A stretch of DNA of 64,000 nucleotides from Nocardia arthritidis NBRC 100137 (GTDB taxonomy: Bacteria > Actinomycetota > Actinomycetes > Mycobacteriales > Mycobacteriaceae), in NCBI RefSeq assembly GCF_001612765.1, contig NZ_BDBB01000001.1, forward strand, positions 124,001-188,000, read 5' to 3'. The first letter of the stretch is position 1; each line of letters opens with the position of its first letter. The notes under the pieces are model-generated. The model saw nothing but the letters and a program-made list of their open reading frames with translations. It did no database searches and was not told the DNA's origin. Below, one piece after another: positions 44,431 to 51,952 of the stretch. Position numbers and translations under genes: made by a program.

Positions 44431-45644
44431 CCGCCGGCCAATCGCCGCAGAAGACGATTCATGTCGGCGGACGAAAACGTTCCCGAGTTCATATGAACCG
44501 CGATGCTGAGCGAGGTTCCCTGATCCCGCACTCGCAGCAGCACGGGCCTGGCGGATGCTCTACGAGCAGCGAATTTGGTGACCTTAACCGGCGAAGGCTC
44601 GGGCTCGGATCCACCGCTCGTGGAGTCATCGGTGAAGTTGTAGGCGGGAAACGGGCGCTGTGGTATCCCGCAAGCCCGCTCCGCGGTGCGCAGGGCGTAG
44701 CTGTCGATGCCTTGGTATGCCGATCCGCGCATCAGCTTGGCCGTGGTCTGTCGCCGCCATTCGTCATTCGACAGGTCGAACACGAGTGGACGTAATGTTG
44801 TGAACATTCCGATCTGATTTTCGAATTTGTCCGGGCGGCAGGTCATGAATGTGTCGACCAGCGTTGTTCGTGGCACGTACTGCTGCCACTCCGACAAGAA
44901 ACGCTGCAGAAACAGCGACGCCATACTCCACCCGCCGTCAGGTATCGATTCGCGAAGACTGCGATAGTCCGCACCGACTATCGCGATCCGACCCCGATGC
45001 GACCTGGAGGCAGCAAAGCACGGGTGCCCCTCGAAGGCGTTTCTATGATTGGATAGTTCACGCTTCCAATACCTGGCAGCGGCGGCTTTCTCGGCCTCAC
45101 TCGGCCTCGTTGCCGCGACGGCGGACTGATATTCGTCCAATTCCGCCAGGAAAGGCGAGACGGCGGCGGGGCCCATAATCGCGGCGACCAGGCGGTTCAA
45201 CAGAACCTGCATGGATCGCCGGTCGAACGCCACCTGCTGCAGTGAGATCACCAGATGATGTCGGCCGCCGGAGTTCTTAATCAAGGTCAGCTTGTAAACT
45301 CCGCGAGTATTCCAATCCCATGCCACAGCGTCTCGATGTAGGATGAGGTCCATGTAGCGCTGAACCGCGATGTCGTCTGCATCCGAAACATCTTGTAGTT
45401 CCAATGCTACACGATTCTCGCCATAATCTTCGATCTCCTGCTCGTACCCCGCCTCGGCCGATCCGTGGAACTTCAGACGCAATGCCGAGCAACTGCGCAC
45501 CGTCTCGTGCACACCCCGAAAGATATCTCGCGGATCAACCGACGGCGCAAATTCCAGGACGAATCCTATATGACTGCTAGACGAACCCGGCCGTTCCTGT
45601 TCCAATAACAGGTCGGCCTGCCCGGCCGTGACCGGAAAACGCAT
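44427..45644 (-). CDS. Condensation-domain-like protein with degenerate active site
   Basis: 405 residues from ATG at 45644, preceded by AGGAGAATTG. The chloramphenicol-acetyltransferase-like fold of NRPS condensation domains is recognisable (FPVTAGQADLLLEQERPG, VRSCSALRLKFH, a C-terminal CRPDKFENQIGMFTTLRPL segment like the latch/solvent-channel region). The catalytic HHxxxDG is replaced by QQVAFDR (Q136-Q137, D141), so the general-base His is missing. It may use another residue, act as a docking/acylation factor for the peptide and ACP, or be inactive. It directly follows the precursor gene and a 30-bp palindrome and overlaps the exporter gene. Confidence 0.82.
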   Translation of the reverse strand: MRFPVTAGQADLLLEQERPGSSSSHIGFVLEFAPSVDPRDIFRGVHETVRSCSALRLKFHGSAEAGYEQEIEDYGENRVALELQDVSDADDIAVQRYMDLILHRDAVAWDWNTRGVYKLTLIKNSGGRHHLVISLQQVAFDRRSMQVLLNRLVAAIMGPAAVSPFLAELDEYQSAVAATRPSEAEKAAAARYWKRELSNHRNAFEGHPCFAASRSHRGRIAIVGADYRSLRESIPDGGWSMASLFLQRFLSEWQQYVPRTTLVDTFMTCRPDKFENQIGMFTTLRPLVFDLSNDEWRRQTTAKLMRGSAYQGIDSYALRTAERACGIPQRPFPAYNFTDDSTSGGSEPEPSPVKVTKFAARRASARPVLLRVRDQGTSLSIAVHMNSGTFSSADMNRLLRRLAGG

Positions 45645-45666
45645 CAATTCTCCTATTATCATCGAA

Positions 45667-45696
45667 GGGCTCTGGATGCCCGGGCATCCAGAGCCC
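45667..45696 (-). terminator. Perfect 30-bp palindrome between precursor gene and maturation genes (attenuator)
   Basis: Bases 45667-45696 are a perfect palindrome, starting GGGCTCTGGATGCCC and followed by its exact complement. As RNA it folds to a 13-bp stem with a CCGG loop. It begins 13 bases after the precursor stop and ends 22 bases before the condensation-like start. A partial terminator or stabilising hairpin here would raise precursor mRNA over the downstream genes, a common arrangement in ribosomal-peptide operons. Confidence 0.75.
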
Positions 45697-45709
45697 GCGA
45701 ACCGCCGAC

Positions 45710-45811
45710 CTACTTCATCACAGGACACGGCGTGACGGTGCCGCCGACGATGTCGTCCAGGTCAATGTCCTCGATGGTCGTGATATCGACCTTCTGGAAA
45801 CTGAGCTCCAT
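45710..45811 (-). CDS. Double-glycine RiPP precursor peptide, predicted core TVTPCPVMK
   Basis: 33 residues from ATG at 45811 with AGAGGGGG eight bases upstream. The leader starts MELSFQKVDITT, becomes strongly acidic (EDIDLDD) and ends IVGG at residues 21-24, a classical double-glycine site with hydrophobic/acidic residues at -4 to -12. Cleavage leaves TVTPCPVMK, a nine-residue core with one Cys, two Pro, two Thr, Met and Lys. It is the first gene of block C, followed by the C39 exporter that would recognise the GG site, and two radical SAM enzymes are encoded in the island. No second copy of the precursor was found in the island by eye. Likely the scaffold of the product. Confidence 0.82.
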   Translation of the reverse strand: MELSFQKVDITTIEDIDLDDIVGGTVTPCPVMK

Positions 45812-45916
45812 GATTTCCACCCCCTCTCATATGCGCGATTGTCAAGGCCGGGTAATCGACCTCAGTCGAAGCTCCTAGTGACCATTATTTGCTATCGCTA
45901 TCGCGCAAGGCAGATT

Positions 45917-46036
45917 TCATTGCCGGGCGCAGAATTGTCGCCCATCCTCAAAAAGGACTGCATACACAGGCTCCACCCCCGTTCTACGACCATCCCACCC
46001 GCGGAATAAATCCGCCTGAACCGCATAGTAGTCCAT
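45917..46036 (-). CDS. Small ORF or gene remnant upstream of the precursor
   Basis: ATG at 46036 opens 39 codons whose end reads EPVYAVLFEDGRQFCARQ, protein-like in composition. The frame continues upstream through a GTG at 46039 and further (AKRD) without a good ribosome binding site. It lies 105 bases ahead of the precursor on the same strand. It may be a small protein of the cluster or the C-terminal scrap of a gene broken when the island arrived. It has no double-glycine motif. Confidence 0.35.
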   Translation of the reverse strand: MDYYAVQADLFRGWDGRRTGVEPVYAVLFEDGRQFCARQ

Positions 46037-46151
46037 CACATCGCGCTTGGCCACACTCGATGTGACTGAACACGTGGACTTTTCGTAACCCGTGCTACCT
46101 CGGTAAGCCGGTCAGTCTGTAGGAGTGGCCGATGCACGGCCACGGGAAACA

Positions 46152-46178
46152 CGTCAGGCGCGGGACGGGCGCCTGACG
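46152..46178 (-). terminator. Hairpin terminator after the TetR gene
   Basis: Perfect 10-bp stem (CGTCAGGCGC / GCGCCTGACG) with a 7-base loop, 48 bases beyond the tetR stop at 46226. It marks the right edge of the island. Confidence 0.6.
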
Positions 46179-46225
46179 CTCCCCACGGCGCCCCGGACAG
46201 CAGGCGAGCACCGACTCGCGGACAC

Positions 46226-46783
46226 TCAGCCCCGCGTGAGCAGCCGCTGGGCGATCGCACGGGCTCGGGCGGCAGCGTCCGGAGTGCCCTCGCGAACGGC
46301 GGTGACGATCGCTCCGTCCACCAGGAGCGCGAGCTCGGCGGCCAGCTCGGCGGCGTCGGATCTGCCCGCATCGGTCAGGAGTTCGGACAGATACGCGATC
46401 ACGCGCCGCTTGTGGCGATCGGCGGCCCGATGGGCGGCGCTGTCCCGATCGGCGACCTCGACCATGGTGTTGATGAACGCGCAGCCGCGAAAGTCCTTGC
46501 GGGCGAATCGGTCCGCGAGGGCGTCGAAGACGGCGAGTGGGCGCGCGGCCGGATCGTCGGCAGTCGTCTCGACCGACTCCCGCAGCCAGTCCAGCCAGCG
46601 GCGGTCACGATCCTCCAGCACCGCGACGACCAGATCGTCCTTGCTCGCGAAATGGCGATAGAAGGAGGCGCGGCCCACGCCGGACTCCTGGAGCAGGCGA
46701 TCGATGCCGACGGCACGAATGCCTTCGGCATAGAACAGTTCTTCCGCCGTGGTGAGCAAGCGCTGCCTGGCCTGGGTTGCCAT
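46226..46783 (-). CDS. TetR-family regulator
   Basis: 185 residues from ATG at 46783. Helix-turn-helix at about 8-55: LLTTAEELFYAEGIRAVGID then RLLQESGVGRASFYRHFASK. The ligand domain is helical (LADRFARKDFRGCAFINTMV, AELALLVDGAIVTAVREGTP), like the AcrR/YcdC-type subgroup with the FRGCxFxN motif. It is divergent from an AhpD-like gene, and three ~20-base palindromes fill the gap between them, so it most likely represses both. Its inducer is not known. Confidence 0.9.
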   Translation of the reverse strand: MATQARQRLLTTAEELFYAEGIRAVGIDRLLQESGVGRASFYRHFASKDDLVVAVLEDRDRRWLDWLRESVETTADDPAARPLAVFDALADRFARKDFRGCAFINTMVEVADRDSAAHRAADRHKRRVIAYLSELLTDAGRSDAAELAAELALLVDGAIVTAVREGTPDAAARARAIAQRLLTRG

Positions 46784-46800
46784 GGTGCCACCCTAGCAGA

Positions 46801-46880
46801 ACGGAACCGATCAGTGCCGTCTTGCTTGACCGAAACGGAACCAGTCAGTACCGTCTCATTTCGGCACCGATCGGTACCGT
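46801..46880. promoter_or_regulatory. Three tandem TetR operators
   Basis: Three related imperfect palindromes: ACGGAACCGATCAGTGCCGT (46801-46820), ACGGAACCAGTCAGTACCGT (46835-46854) and TCGGCACCGATCGGTACCGT (46861-46880). Consensus ACGG-ACC-rTCrGT-CCGT. They lie between the divergent tetR and AhpD-like starts, as expected of TetR binding sites controlling both promoters. Confidence 0.8.
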
Positions 46881-46901
46881 TTGTCCGAGCTGGAGGCTTC
46901 G

Positions 46902-47654
46902 ATGTCCCGCCTGCCCCTTGTATCCACCGACTCCACCGATGCCGAGCAGGCCGACCTGCTCGCCGAGGTACAGCGCCAGCTGGGCCGCGTCCCGAATCTC
47001 TACGCCGCCATGGCGAACAGCCCCGCCGCCCTGCGGGGATACCTCAACCTGCGCGACGCGCTGACCAGGGGAAAGCTTTCCGCCCGGGTTCGCGAGCAAC
47101 TCGCGCTGCTGGTAGCCAGTGAAAACGGTTGCGACTACTGCACCGCAGCGCACACCATGCGCGCCGAGCGGATGGGCTTCACCGAGCAGGCGATCGCCGA
47201 CACCCGCGCTGCGCGCGCCGAGGACCCGCACACCGACGCGATCCTGCGCGTCGCTCGGGACATACTCCGGTTTCGCGGCCGGATCGACGATGCCGCGCTC
47301 GCCTCGGCCCGTTCCCGCGGCGTCAGCGATGCGGAACTGGGCGAGATCGTCGGCCACGTCGCACTGAACGTCTTGTCCAACTACTTCAACCACGTCGCCG
47401 AGCCGGAACTCGACTTCCCTCCCGCGACGCCGACGAAAGGTTCTGCGATGGAGGCGAAATGGCGGCCCGCGAGCAAAGTGACCCTGGTCGAGGGCTACTC
47501 CCTGCTGGACCGGGAGGGGCGGACCACACGCACCGTCGATGACGTGCACATCGCGATCGAAGGCGGGTTCCTGCACGTCAAGGTCTCCGACGCCGCGGAA
47601 GTGCAGGTGGTCTCGGCGCCCGCCGTCGCACTGGTGACCTACCGCGCATCCTGA
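46902..47654 (+). CDS. AhpD/carboxymuconolactone-decarboxylase-family protein with extra C-terminal domain
   Basis: 250 residues, ATG at 46902 after TGGAGG. Residues ~20-180 are an AhpD-like helical domain with ENGCDYCTAAHTM, whose CxxC and following His form the peroxidase/disulfide centre, and the second half IVGHVALNVLSNYFNHVAEPE. The last ~60 residues (SKVTLVEGYSLLDREGRTTR and on) are a short beta-rich extension I do not recognise. Probably protects against oxidative or electrophilic stress under control of the divergent TetR. Ends in front of a terminator. Confidence 0.87.
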   Translation: MSRLPLVSTDSTDAEQADLLAEVQRQLGRVPNLYAAMANSPAALRGYLNLRDALTRGKLSARVREQLALLVASENGCDYCTAAHTMRAERMGFTEQAIADTRAARAEDPHTDAILRVARDILRFRGRIDDAALASARSRGVSDAELGEIVGHVALNVLSNYFNHVAEPELDFPPATPTKGSAMEAKWRPASKVTLVEGYSLLDREGRTTRTVDDVHIAIEGGFLHVKVSDAAEVQVVSAPAVALVTYRAS

Positions 47655-47668
47655 CCGCCGACCAGCGA

Positions 47669-47700
47669 GCCCGGTCCGCAGCCCATCGCGGACCGGGCTT
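47669..47700 (+). terminator. Rho-independent-type terminator
   Basis: Perfect 12-bp stem (AGCCCGGTCCGC / GCGGACCGGGCT), 8-base loop, followed by TTCGT. Ends the AhpD-like transcript. Confidence 0.8.
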
Positions 47701-47716
47701 TCGTCTGCGCGGGGAC

Positions 47717-47748
47717 TTGACATGTATATACCCTAGGGGGGTAGGGTA
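47717..47748 (+). promoter_or_regulatory. Copper promoter with CsoR-type operator
   Basis: TTGACA at 47717-47722 is followed by TATACCCTAGGGGGGTAGGG, a G-tract pseudo-palindrome (TACCC..GGGTA) of the kind bound by CsoR, covering a TAGGGT -10-like hexamer at 47742-47747. The operator overlaps the promoter, so apo-CsoR would block transcription of the copper genes until Cu(I) binds it. No csoR gene is in the window. Confidence 0.65.
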
Positions 47749-47787
47749 GATTTCGAAGCAAACGCCCACCACACGAGGAGAGCGACC

Positions 47788-47994
47788 ATGAGCACCACCA
47801 CCGTGACCGTCACCGGGATGAACTGCGGCGGGTGCGCCGGCTCGGTCCGCACCGAGATCGGCCGCATCTCCGGCGTCGAGTCCGTCGCCGTCGACCTCGC
47901 CGATGGACTGGTCTCCGTCGAGAGCGCGACCCCGATCGAACGCGCCGAACTCACCGCGGCCGTGACCCGCGCCGGCTACGCGGTCGCCGACTGA
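47788..47994 (+). CDS. copZ: Copper chaperone, HMA domain (CopZ-like)
   Basis: 68 residues, ATG at 47788 after GAGGAG. One heavy-metal-associated domain with TVTGMNCGGCAGSVRTEI, the CxxC Cu(I) site. It carries Cu(I) to the CopA ATPase encoded two genes downstream. First gene after the CsoR-type operator, 16 bases ahead of the next gene. Confidence 0.93.
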   Translation: MSTTTVTVTGMNCGGCAGSVRTEIGRISGVESVAVDLADGLVSVESATPIERAELTAAVTRAGYAVAD

Positions 47995-48010
47995 CGGACG
48001 GAGCACTCCG

Positions 48011-48952
48011 ATGAACGCATCCACCAAGTTCGGCGGCTTCGCCCTCGGCCTCGCCGCGGTCTTCGGGATCGCCCTCGCGACCGGTTCGCTCATCGGACCG
48101 GAACCCGCCCACGACTCGACCGCACACGACACCGGCTCCGCCGACCAGGGCGAGGCCCGCGCACTACCTGGAGGAATGATGGCGACCGACCGCGGCTACA
48201 CCCTGCGGCTGGATACCACCCAGACCACCGCCGCGGCGAACGTGCCGCTGCGCTTCACCATCCTCGACCGCGACGGAAAAGCCGTCACCCGCTACGTGCG
48301 CAGTCACGACAAGGACCTGCACCTGATCGTCGTGCGCCGCGATTTGGCCGCTTTCCAGCATGTGCACCCGGTGCTCGAGGCAGGCGGAACCTGGAGCGTC
48401 CCGCTCGATCTCACCCGCGCCGGTGACTACCGGGTGTTCGCCGACTTCACCCCGGAGGGTGGCGACAACCTGACACTCGGCGCGGACCTGCGGGTAGCGG
48501 GCGTCTACGACCCGCAAAAGCTGCCTGCGGCGACTTCCACCGCCACCGTCGGCGACTACACCGTCACGCTGGACGGTGCAGTCGTACCGGGCCGGGCTTC
48601 GACGGTGACGCTCTCGGTGAACCGTGCGGGCAAGCCGGTGAGCGACTTGCAGCCCTACCTCGGGGCTTACGGCCACTTGGTGGCCCTGCGCGCCGCCGAC
48701 CTGGGTTACCTGCACGTCCATCCGGAAGGCCATCCCGGCGACGGCGTGACCGCGGCCGGACCGGGCATCACCTTCGCGGTTACGGCGCCGAGCGCCGGCG
48801 ACTACCGCTTATTCCTCGACTTCCAGCACGAGGGTGTGGTCCGCACCGCCGAATTCACCCTGACCGTCGCGCCGGGTACCCCCGCCGTAGACGCGTCCAC
48901 TCACAACGAACACACTGGTCAGCAGCAGGCGCCGGACGGCCACGCGCACTGA
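48011..48952 (+). CDS. Exported His-rich protein of the copper operon
   Basis: 313 residues, ATG at 48011. An N-terminal hydrophobic segment (GGFALGLAAVFGIALATG) anchors or exports it. The body contains two related beta-sandwich-like halves, each with His clusters: DLHLIVVRRDLAAFQHVHPV and YGHLVALRAADLGYLHVHPE, and the C-terminus is HNEH...GHAH. Such YVTN-less 'heavy-metal-binding' proteins often sit between copper chaperone and CopA genes in actinobacteria and probably bind copper outside the membrane. Function is inferred from His content and location. Confidence 0.8.
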   Translation: MNASTKFGGFALGLAAVFGIALATGSLIGPEPAHDSTAHDTGSADQGEARALPGGMMATDRGYTLRLDTTQTTAAANVPLRFTILDRDGKAVTRYVRSHDKDLHLIVVRRDLAAFQHVHPVLEAGGTWSVPLDLTRAGDYRVFADFTPEGGDNLTLGADLRVAGVYDPQKLPAATSTATVGDYTVTLDGAVVPGRASTVTLSVNRAGKPVSDLQPYLGAYGHLVALRAADLGYLHVHPEGHPGDGVTAAGPGITFAVTAPSAGDYRLFLDFQHEGVVRTAEFTLTVAPGTPAVDASTHNEHTGQQQAPDGHAH

Positions 48953-48988
48953 CCCGACGACCGTCCGCGCACAGAACGGAGCACCACG

Positions 48989-51238
48989 ATGACCACCGCG
49001 ACACAACCGCCGCCCGCCGGGCAGGTCGAACTCGTGATCGGTGGAATGACCTGCGCGTCCTGCGCCGCCCGGATCGAGAAGAAACTCAACAAGCTCGACG
49101 GCGTCACCGCGACGGTCAACTACGCGACCGAGAAGGCCCGGGTAGAGGTCACCGGCAGCGTCTCGCCGGACGAGCTGATCGCCACCGTCGAACAGGCCGG
49201 TTACACCGCTGCCCTGCCCGCCCAGCCGGAGCGCTCGGAGGAGGCCGAGACCGAGGAAGATCCCGCCGCCGCCCTGCGCACCCGCCTGCTGGTGTCGCTG
49301 GTGCTGTCGGTGCCGGTGATCGCCATGGCGATGATCCCGGCGTTGCAGTTCACCAACTGGCAGTGGCTGTCGCTGACCCTGGCCGCCCCGGTGGTGGTGT
49401 GGGGCGCGCTGCCGTTCCACCGTGCGGCATGGACCAACCTGCGCCACGGCACCGCGACCATGGACACCCTGGTCTCGATGGGGACGCTGGCCGCACTGGG
49501 CTGGTCGCTGTACGCCCTGTTCTGGGGCACCGCAGGCACGCCGGGCATGACGCACCCGTTCGAGTTCACCATCTCGCGGATGGACGGCACCGGCAGCATC
49601 TATCTCGAGGCCGCGGCGGGCGTCACCACGTTCATCCTGGCCGGACGCTTCTTCGAGGCGCGCGCCAAGCGGCGTGCGGGCGCGGCGCTGCGGGCTCTGC
49701 TCGAACTGGGCGCCAAAGAGGTCTCGGTGCTGCGTGACGGAACCGAGCAGCGTATTCCGGTGGAGCAACTGACCGTCGGCGACCGGTTCGTGGTGCGTCC
49801 CGGCGAGAAGATCGCCACCGACGGCATCGTGACGGAAGGTTCCTCGGCCGTCGACGCCTCGATGCTCACCGGTGAGTCGGTGCCGGTGGAGGTCGGCCGA
49901 GACGACGTCGTGGTCGGCGCGACCGTCAACGTCGGCGGGCGGATCGTGGTGCGTGCCACCAGGATCGGTTCGGACACCCAGCTCGCGCAGATGGCGAAGC
50001 TGGTCGAGGACGCGCAGACCGGCAAGGCGCAGGCCCAGCGGCTGGCCGACCGGATATCCGGGATCTTCGTACCGATCGTGATCGCGCTGTCGGTCGCGAC
50101 GCTGGGCTTCTGGCTCGGTACCGGCGGATCGGTGGCCGCGGCCTTCACCGCGGCGGTGGCGGTGCTGATCATCGCCTGCCCGTGCGCGCTCGGGCTGGCC
50201 ACGCCGACCGCGCTGATGGTCGGCACGGGACGGGGCGCGCAGTTGGGCATCCTGATCAAGGGCCCCGAGGTGCTGGAATCGACCCGGCGGGTGGACACGA
50301 TCGTGCTGGACAAGACCGGCACCGTCACCGCGGGCAAGATGACGCTGCTCGATGTCGTCCCCGCCGAAGGCGAGCAGGTCCCCAGGATTCTGGAACTGGC
50401 CGGAGCGCTGGAGGATTCCTCGGAACACCCGATCGCCCAAGCCGTCGCCAAGGGCGCCCGCGAGCGGGTGGGCGAGTTGAAGCCGGTCGAGGATTTCGCC
50501 AACGTCGAGGGCCTGGGTGTGCAAGGCATGGTGGACGGCCACGCGGTGCTCGTCGGCCGCGCCCGGCTGCTCGCCGACTGGTCACAGCACCTCGACGACG
50601 ATCTGACGCAGGCGATGCGCGCGGCCGAAGCCGAAGGCAAGACCGCCGTCGCGGTCGGCTGGGACGGCAAGGCGCGCGGTGTGCTCGTGGTGGCCGACGC
50701 GGTGAAACCGACCTCCGCCGAGGCGATTTCCCAGCTGCGCGCCCTCGGTCTCACCCCGATCATGCTGACCGGCGACAATCGGGCCGCCGCCGACTCGATC
50801 GCCGCGCAGGTCGGCATCGATGAGGTGATCGCGGAAGTGCTGCCGCAGGACAAGGTCGACACCGTCAAGCGGTTGCAAGCCGAGGGCAAAGTGGTGGCGA
50901 TGGTGGGCGACGGCGTGAACGACGCCGCGGCGCTGGCCCAGGCCGACTTGGGCCTTGCCATGGGCACCGGCACCGACGTGGCCATCGAGGCGGGCGATCT
51001 GACCTTGGTGCGCGGCGACCTGCGGGCGGCGGCGGACGCGATCCGGCTGTCGCGTCGCACCCTCGCGACCATCAAGGGCAATCTCTTCTGGGCCTTCGGC
51101 TACAACGTGGCCGCGATCCCGCTGGCCATGGCGGGCCTGCTGAATCCGATGCTCGCGGGCGCCGCGATGGCGTTCTCCTCGGTCTTCGTGGTCAGCAACA
51201 GCCTGCGGCTGCGCGGCTTCCGCTCCACCGCGAACTGA
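48989..51238 (+). CDS. copA: Copper-exporting P1B-type ATPase CopA
   Basis: 749 residues, ATG at 48989 after CGGAG. N-terminal HMA domain with [16 protein letters not shown]; actuator loop MLTGESVPV; membrane metal site [13 protein letters not shown]; phosphorylation site [19 protein letters not shown] of the nucleotide domain; [16 protein letters not shown] hinge; and the last helices with [12 protein letters not shown] and [15 protein letters not shown] (YN and MxxSS marks of Cu(I) pumps). Exports Cu(I) from the cytoplasm; the operon with chaperone and His-rich protein is copper-inducible through the upstream operator. Confidence 0.96.
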   Translation: MTTATQPPPAGQVELVIGGMTCASCAARIEKKLNKLDGVTATVNYATEKARVEVTGSVSPDELIATVEQAGYTAALPAQPERSEEAETEEDPAAALRTRLLVSLVLSVPVIAMAMIPALQFTNWQWLSLTLAAPVVVWGALPFHRAAWTNLRHGTATMDTLVSMGTLAALGWSLYALFWGTAGTPGMTHPFEFTISRMDGTGSIYLEAAAGVTTFILAGRFFEARAKRRAGAALRALLELGAKEVSVLRDGTEQRIPVEQLTVGDRFVVRPGEKIATDGIVTEGSSAVDASMLTGESVPVEVGRDDVVVGATVNVGGRIVVRATRIGSDTQLAQMAKLVEDAQTGKAQAQRLADRISGIFVPIVIALSVATLGFWLGTGGSVAAAFTAAVAVLIIACPCALGLATPTALMVGTGRGAQLGILIKGPEVLESTRRVDTIVLDKTGTVTAGKMTLLDVVPAEGEQVPRILELAGALEDSSEHPIAQAVAKGARERVGELKPVEDFANVEGLGVQGMVDGHAVLVGRARLLADWSQHLDDDLTQAMRAAEAEGKTAVAVGWDGKARGVLVVADAVKPTSAEAISQLRALGLTPIMLTGDNRAAADSIAAQVGIDEVIAEVLPQDKVDTVKRLQAEGKVVAMVGDGVNDAAALAQADLGLAMGTGTDVAIEAGDLTLVRGDLRAAADAIRLSRRTLATIKGNLFWAFGYNVAAIPLAMAGLLNPMLAGAAMAFSSVFVVSNSLRLRGFRSTAN

Positions 51239-51247
51239 CGAAAACAC

Positions 51248-51282
51248 CGGACGGGACGGCACACGTAGTGTCGTCCCGTCCG
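51248..51282 (+). terminator. Terminator of the copper operon
   Basis: Perfect 11-bp stem (CGGACGGGACG / CGTCCCGTCCG) with a 13-base loop that can pair further (CACAC/GTGT), ten bases after the copA stop. Confidence 0.75.
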
Positions 51283-51303
51283 GGCATCCGCCAGGAGGTC
51301 TCC

Positions 51304-51450
51304 ATGTCGGCAATCACCGAAGGCGCGGCGCGAGCCGCGCGGCATCCGGCGGCACGCGCGGCGGCCAGATGTCTCGCCGCGTGCCTGGTCGCGGCAGCGG
51401 CTCGAGTTCTAGGCTCGAGCGCCGCGGATCCCGGCAAAGCATGCGCATAA
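51304..51450 (+). CDS. Small Ala-rich ORF with a strong ribosome binding site
   Basis: 48 codons from ATG at 51304 with AGGAGG five bases upstream, ending TAA at 51448. Composition is Ala/Arg-rich (ARAARHPAARAAARCLAACL) with three Cys. It has no recognised family and lies after the copper terminator. Composition alone could arise from GC-rich noise, but the perfect Shine-Dalgarno and position argue for a small expressed protein. Confidence 0.4.
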   Translation: MSAITEGAARAARHPAARAAARCLAACLVAAAARVLGSSAADPGKACA

Positions 51451-51502
51451 CGCCATGGGCGAGCGTACCCCTGGCACACCGAAATCCGAAATGAAATCTC
51501 GC

Positions 51503-51847
51503 TCAGCCGCGCAGGGTGGTGACCGTGACCAGCGAGGGCTGGACGGGCGACCCGTACACCTCGATCGACACCCCGCCGGTCGGGGTTTCGCTGGCCCACC
51601 GGGCGTGCTCGTTGATCCCCTCGCCGAGCAGAGCTTTCGCTCCGGGAGACCAGGCGAGGGCCACCTGGCTCAGCGCCGGTCCGAGGTTCAGGTTCGCGAT
51701 CGCCGCGGACTCACCGTTGTCGAAGTAGACCTCCGTGCCGCCGGGGAAAGGGTTCACCGCGACCGCGGACGCACTCGCGCCGCCGAACGCGGCGGCCGAT
51801 CCGCCTGCTACGACCGCTACCAAGACCGTCATGACCCGTTGACGCAT
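51503..51847 (-). CDS. Small secreted protein, function unknown
   Basis: 114 residues from ATG at 51847 with AAGGAAA ahead. Signal peptide MRQRVMTVLVAVVAGGSAAA, cleavage likely after ASA near residue 27. The mature part (~85 residues) has VYFDNGESAAIANLNLGPAL and WASETPTGGVSIEVYG, a small beta-rich domain seen in many Nocardia/Mycobacterium secreted proteins of unknown role. No cysteines in the mature protein. Confidence 0.75.
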   Translation of the reverse strand: MRQRVMTVLVAVVAGGSAAAFGGASASAVAVNPFPGGTEVYFDNGESAAIANLNLGPALSQVALAWSPGAKALLGEGINEHARWASETPTGGVSIEVYGSPVQPSLVTVTTLRG

Positions 51848-51952
51848 CCGAATTTCCTTTTCGTGTAAGCACACCGGCCGACCGGCCGGTCCTGTCACCC
51901 TTGCCGAGCAGGCACCGTTCGGCAATTCGATGTGGCGCTGATCACAGGTACC

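Larger units (their letters stand above)
45812..46225. promoter_or_regulatory. Upstream region of the precursor operon
   Basis: About 410 bases between the precursor start and the end of the tetR gene. The promoter of block C must lie here. The first 60 bases upstream are AT-richer and include a short tandem GATAGCGATAGC and ATAATG on the minus strand (near 45880-45900), which might be part of a promoter, but I cannot assign -35/-10 with confidence. A 39-codon open frame occupies 45917-46036 and a terminator hairpin 46152-46178. Confidence 0.4.

Noticed and set aside
44849..45178. 109-codon plus-strand frame inside the condensation-like gene
   Set aside because: Shadow frame; the minus-strand protein is supported by fold and operon overlap.
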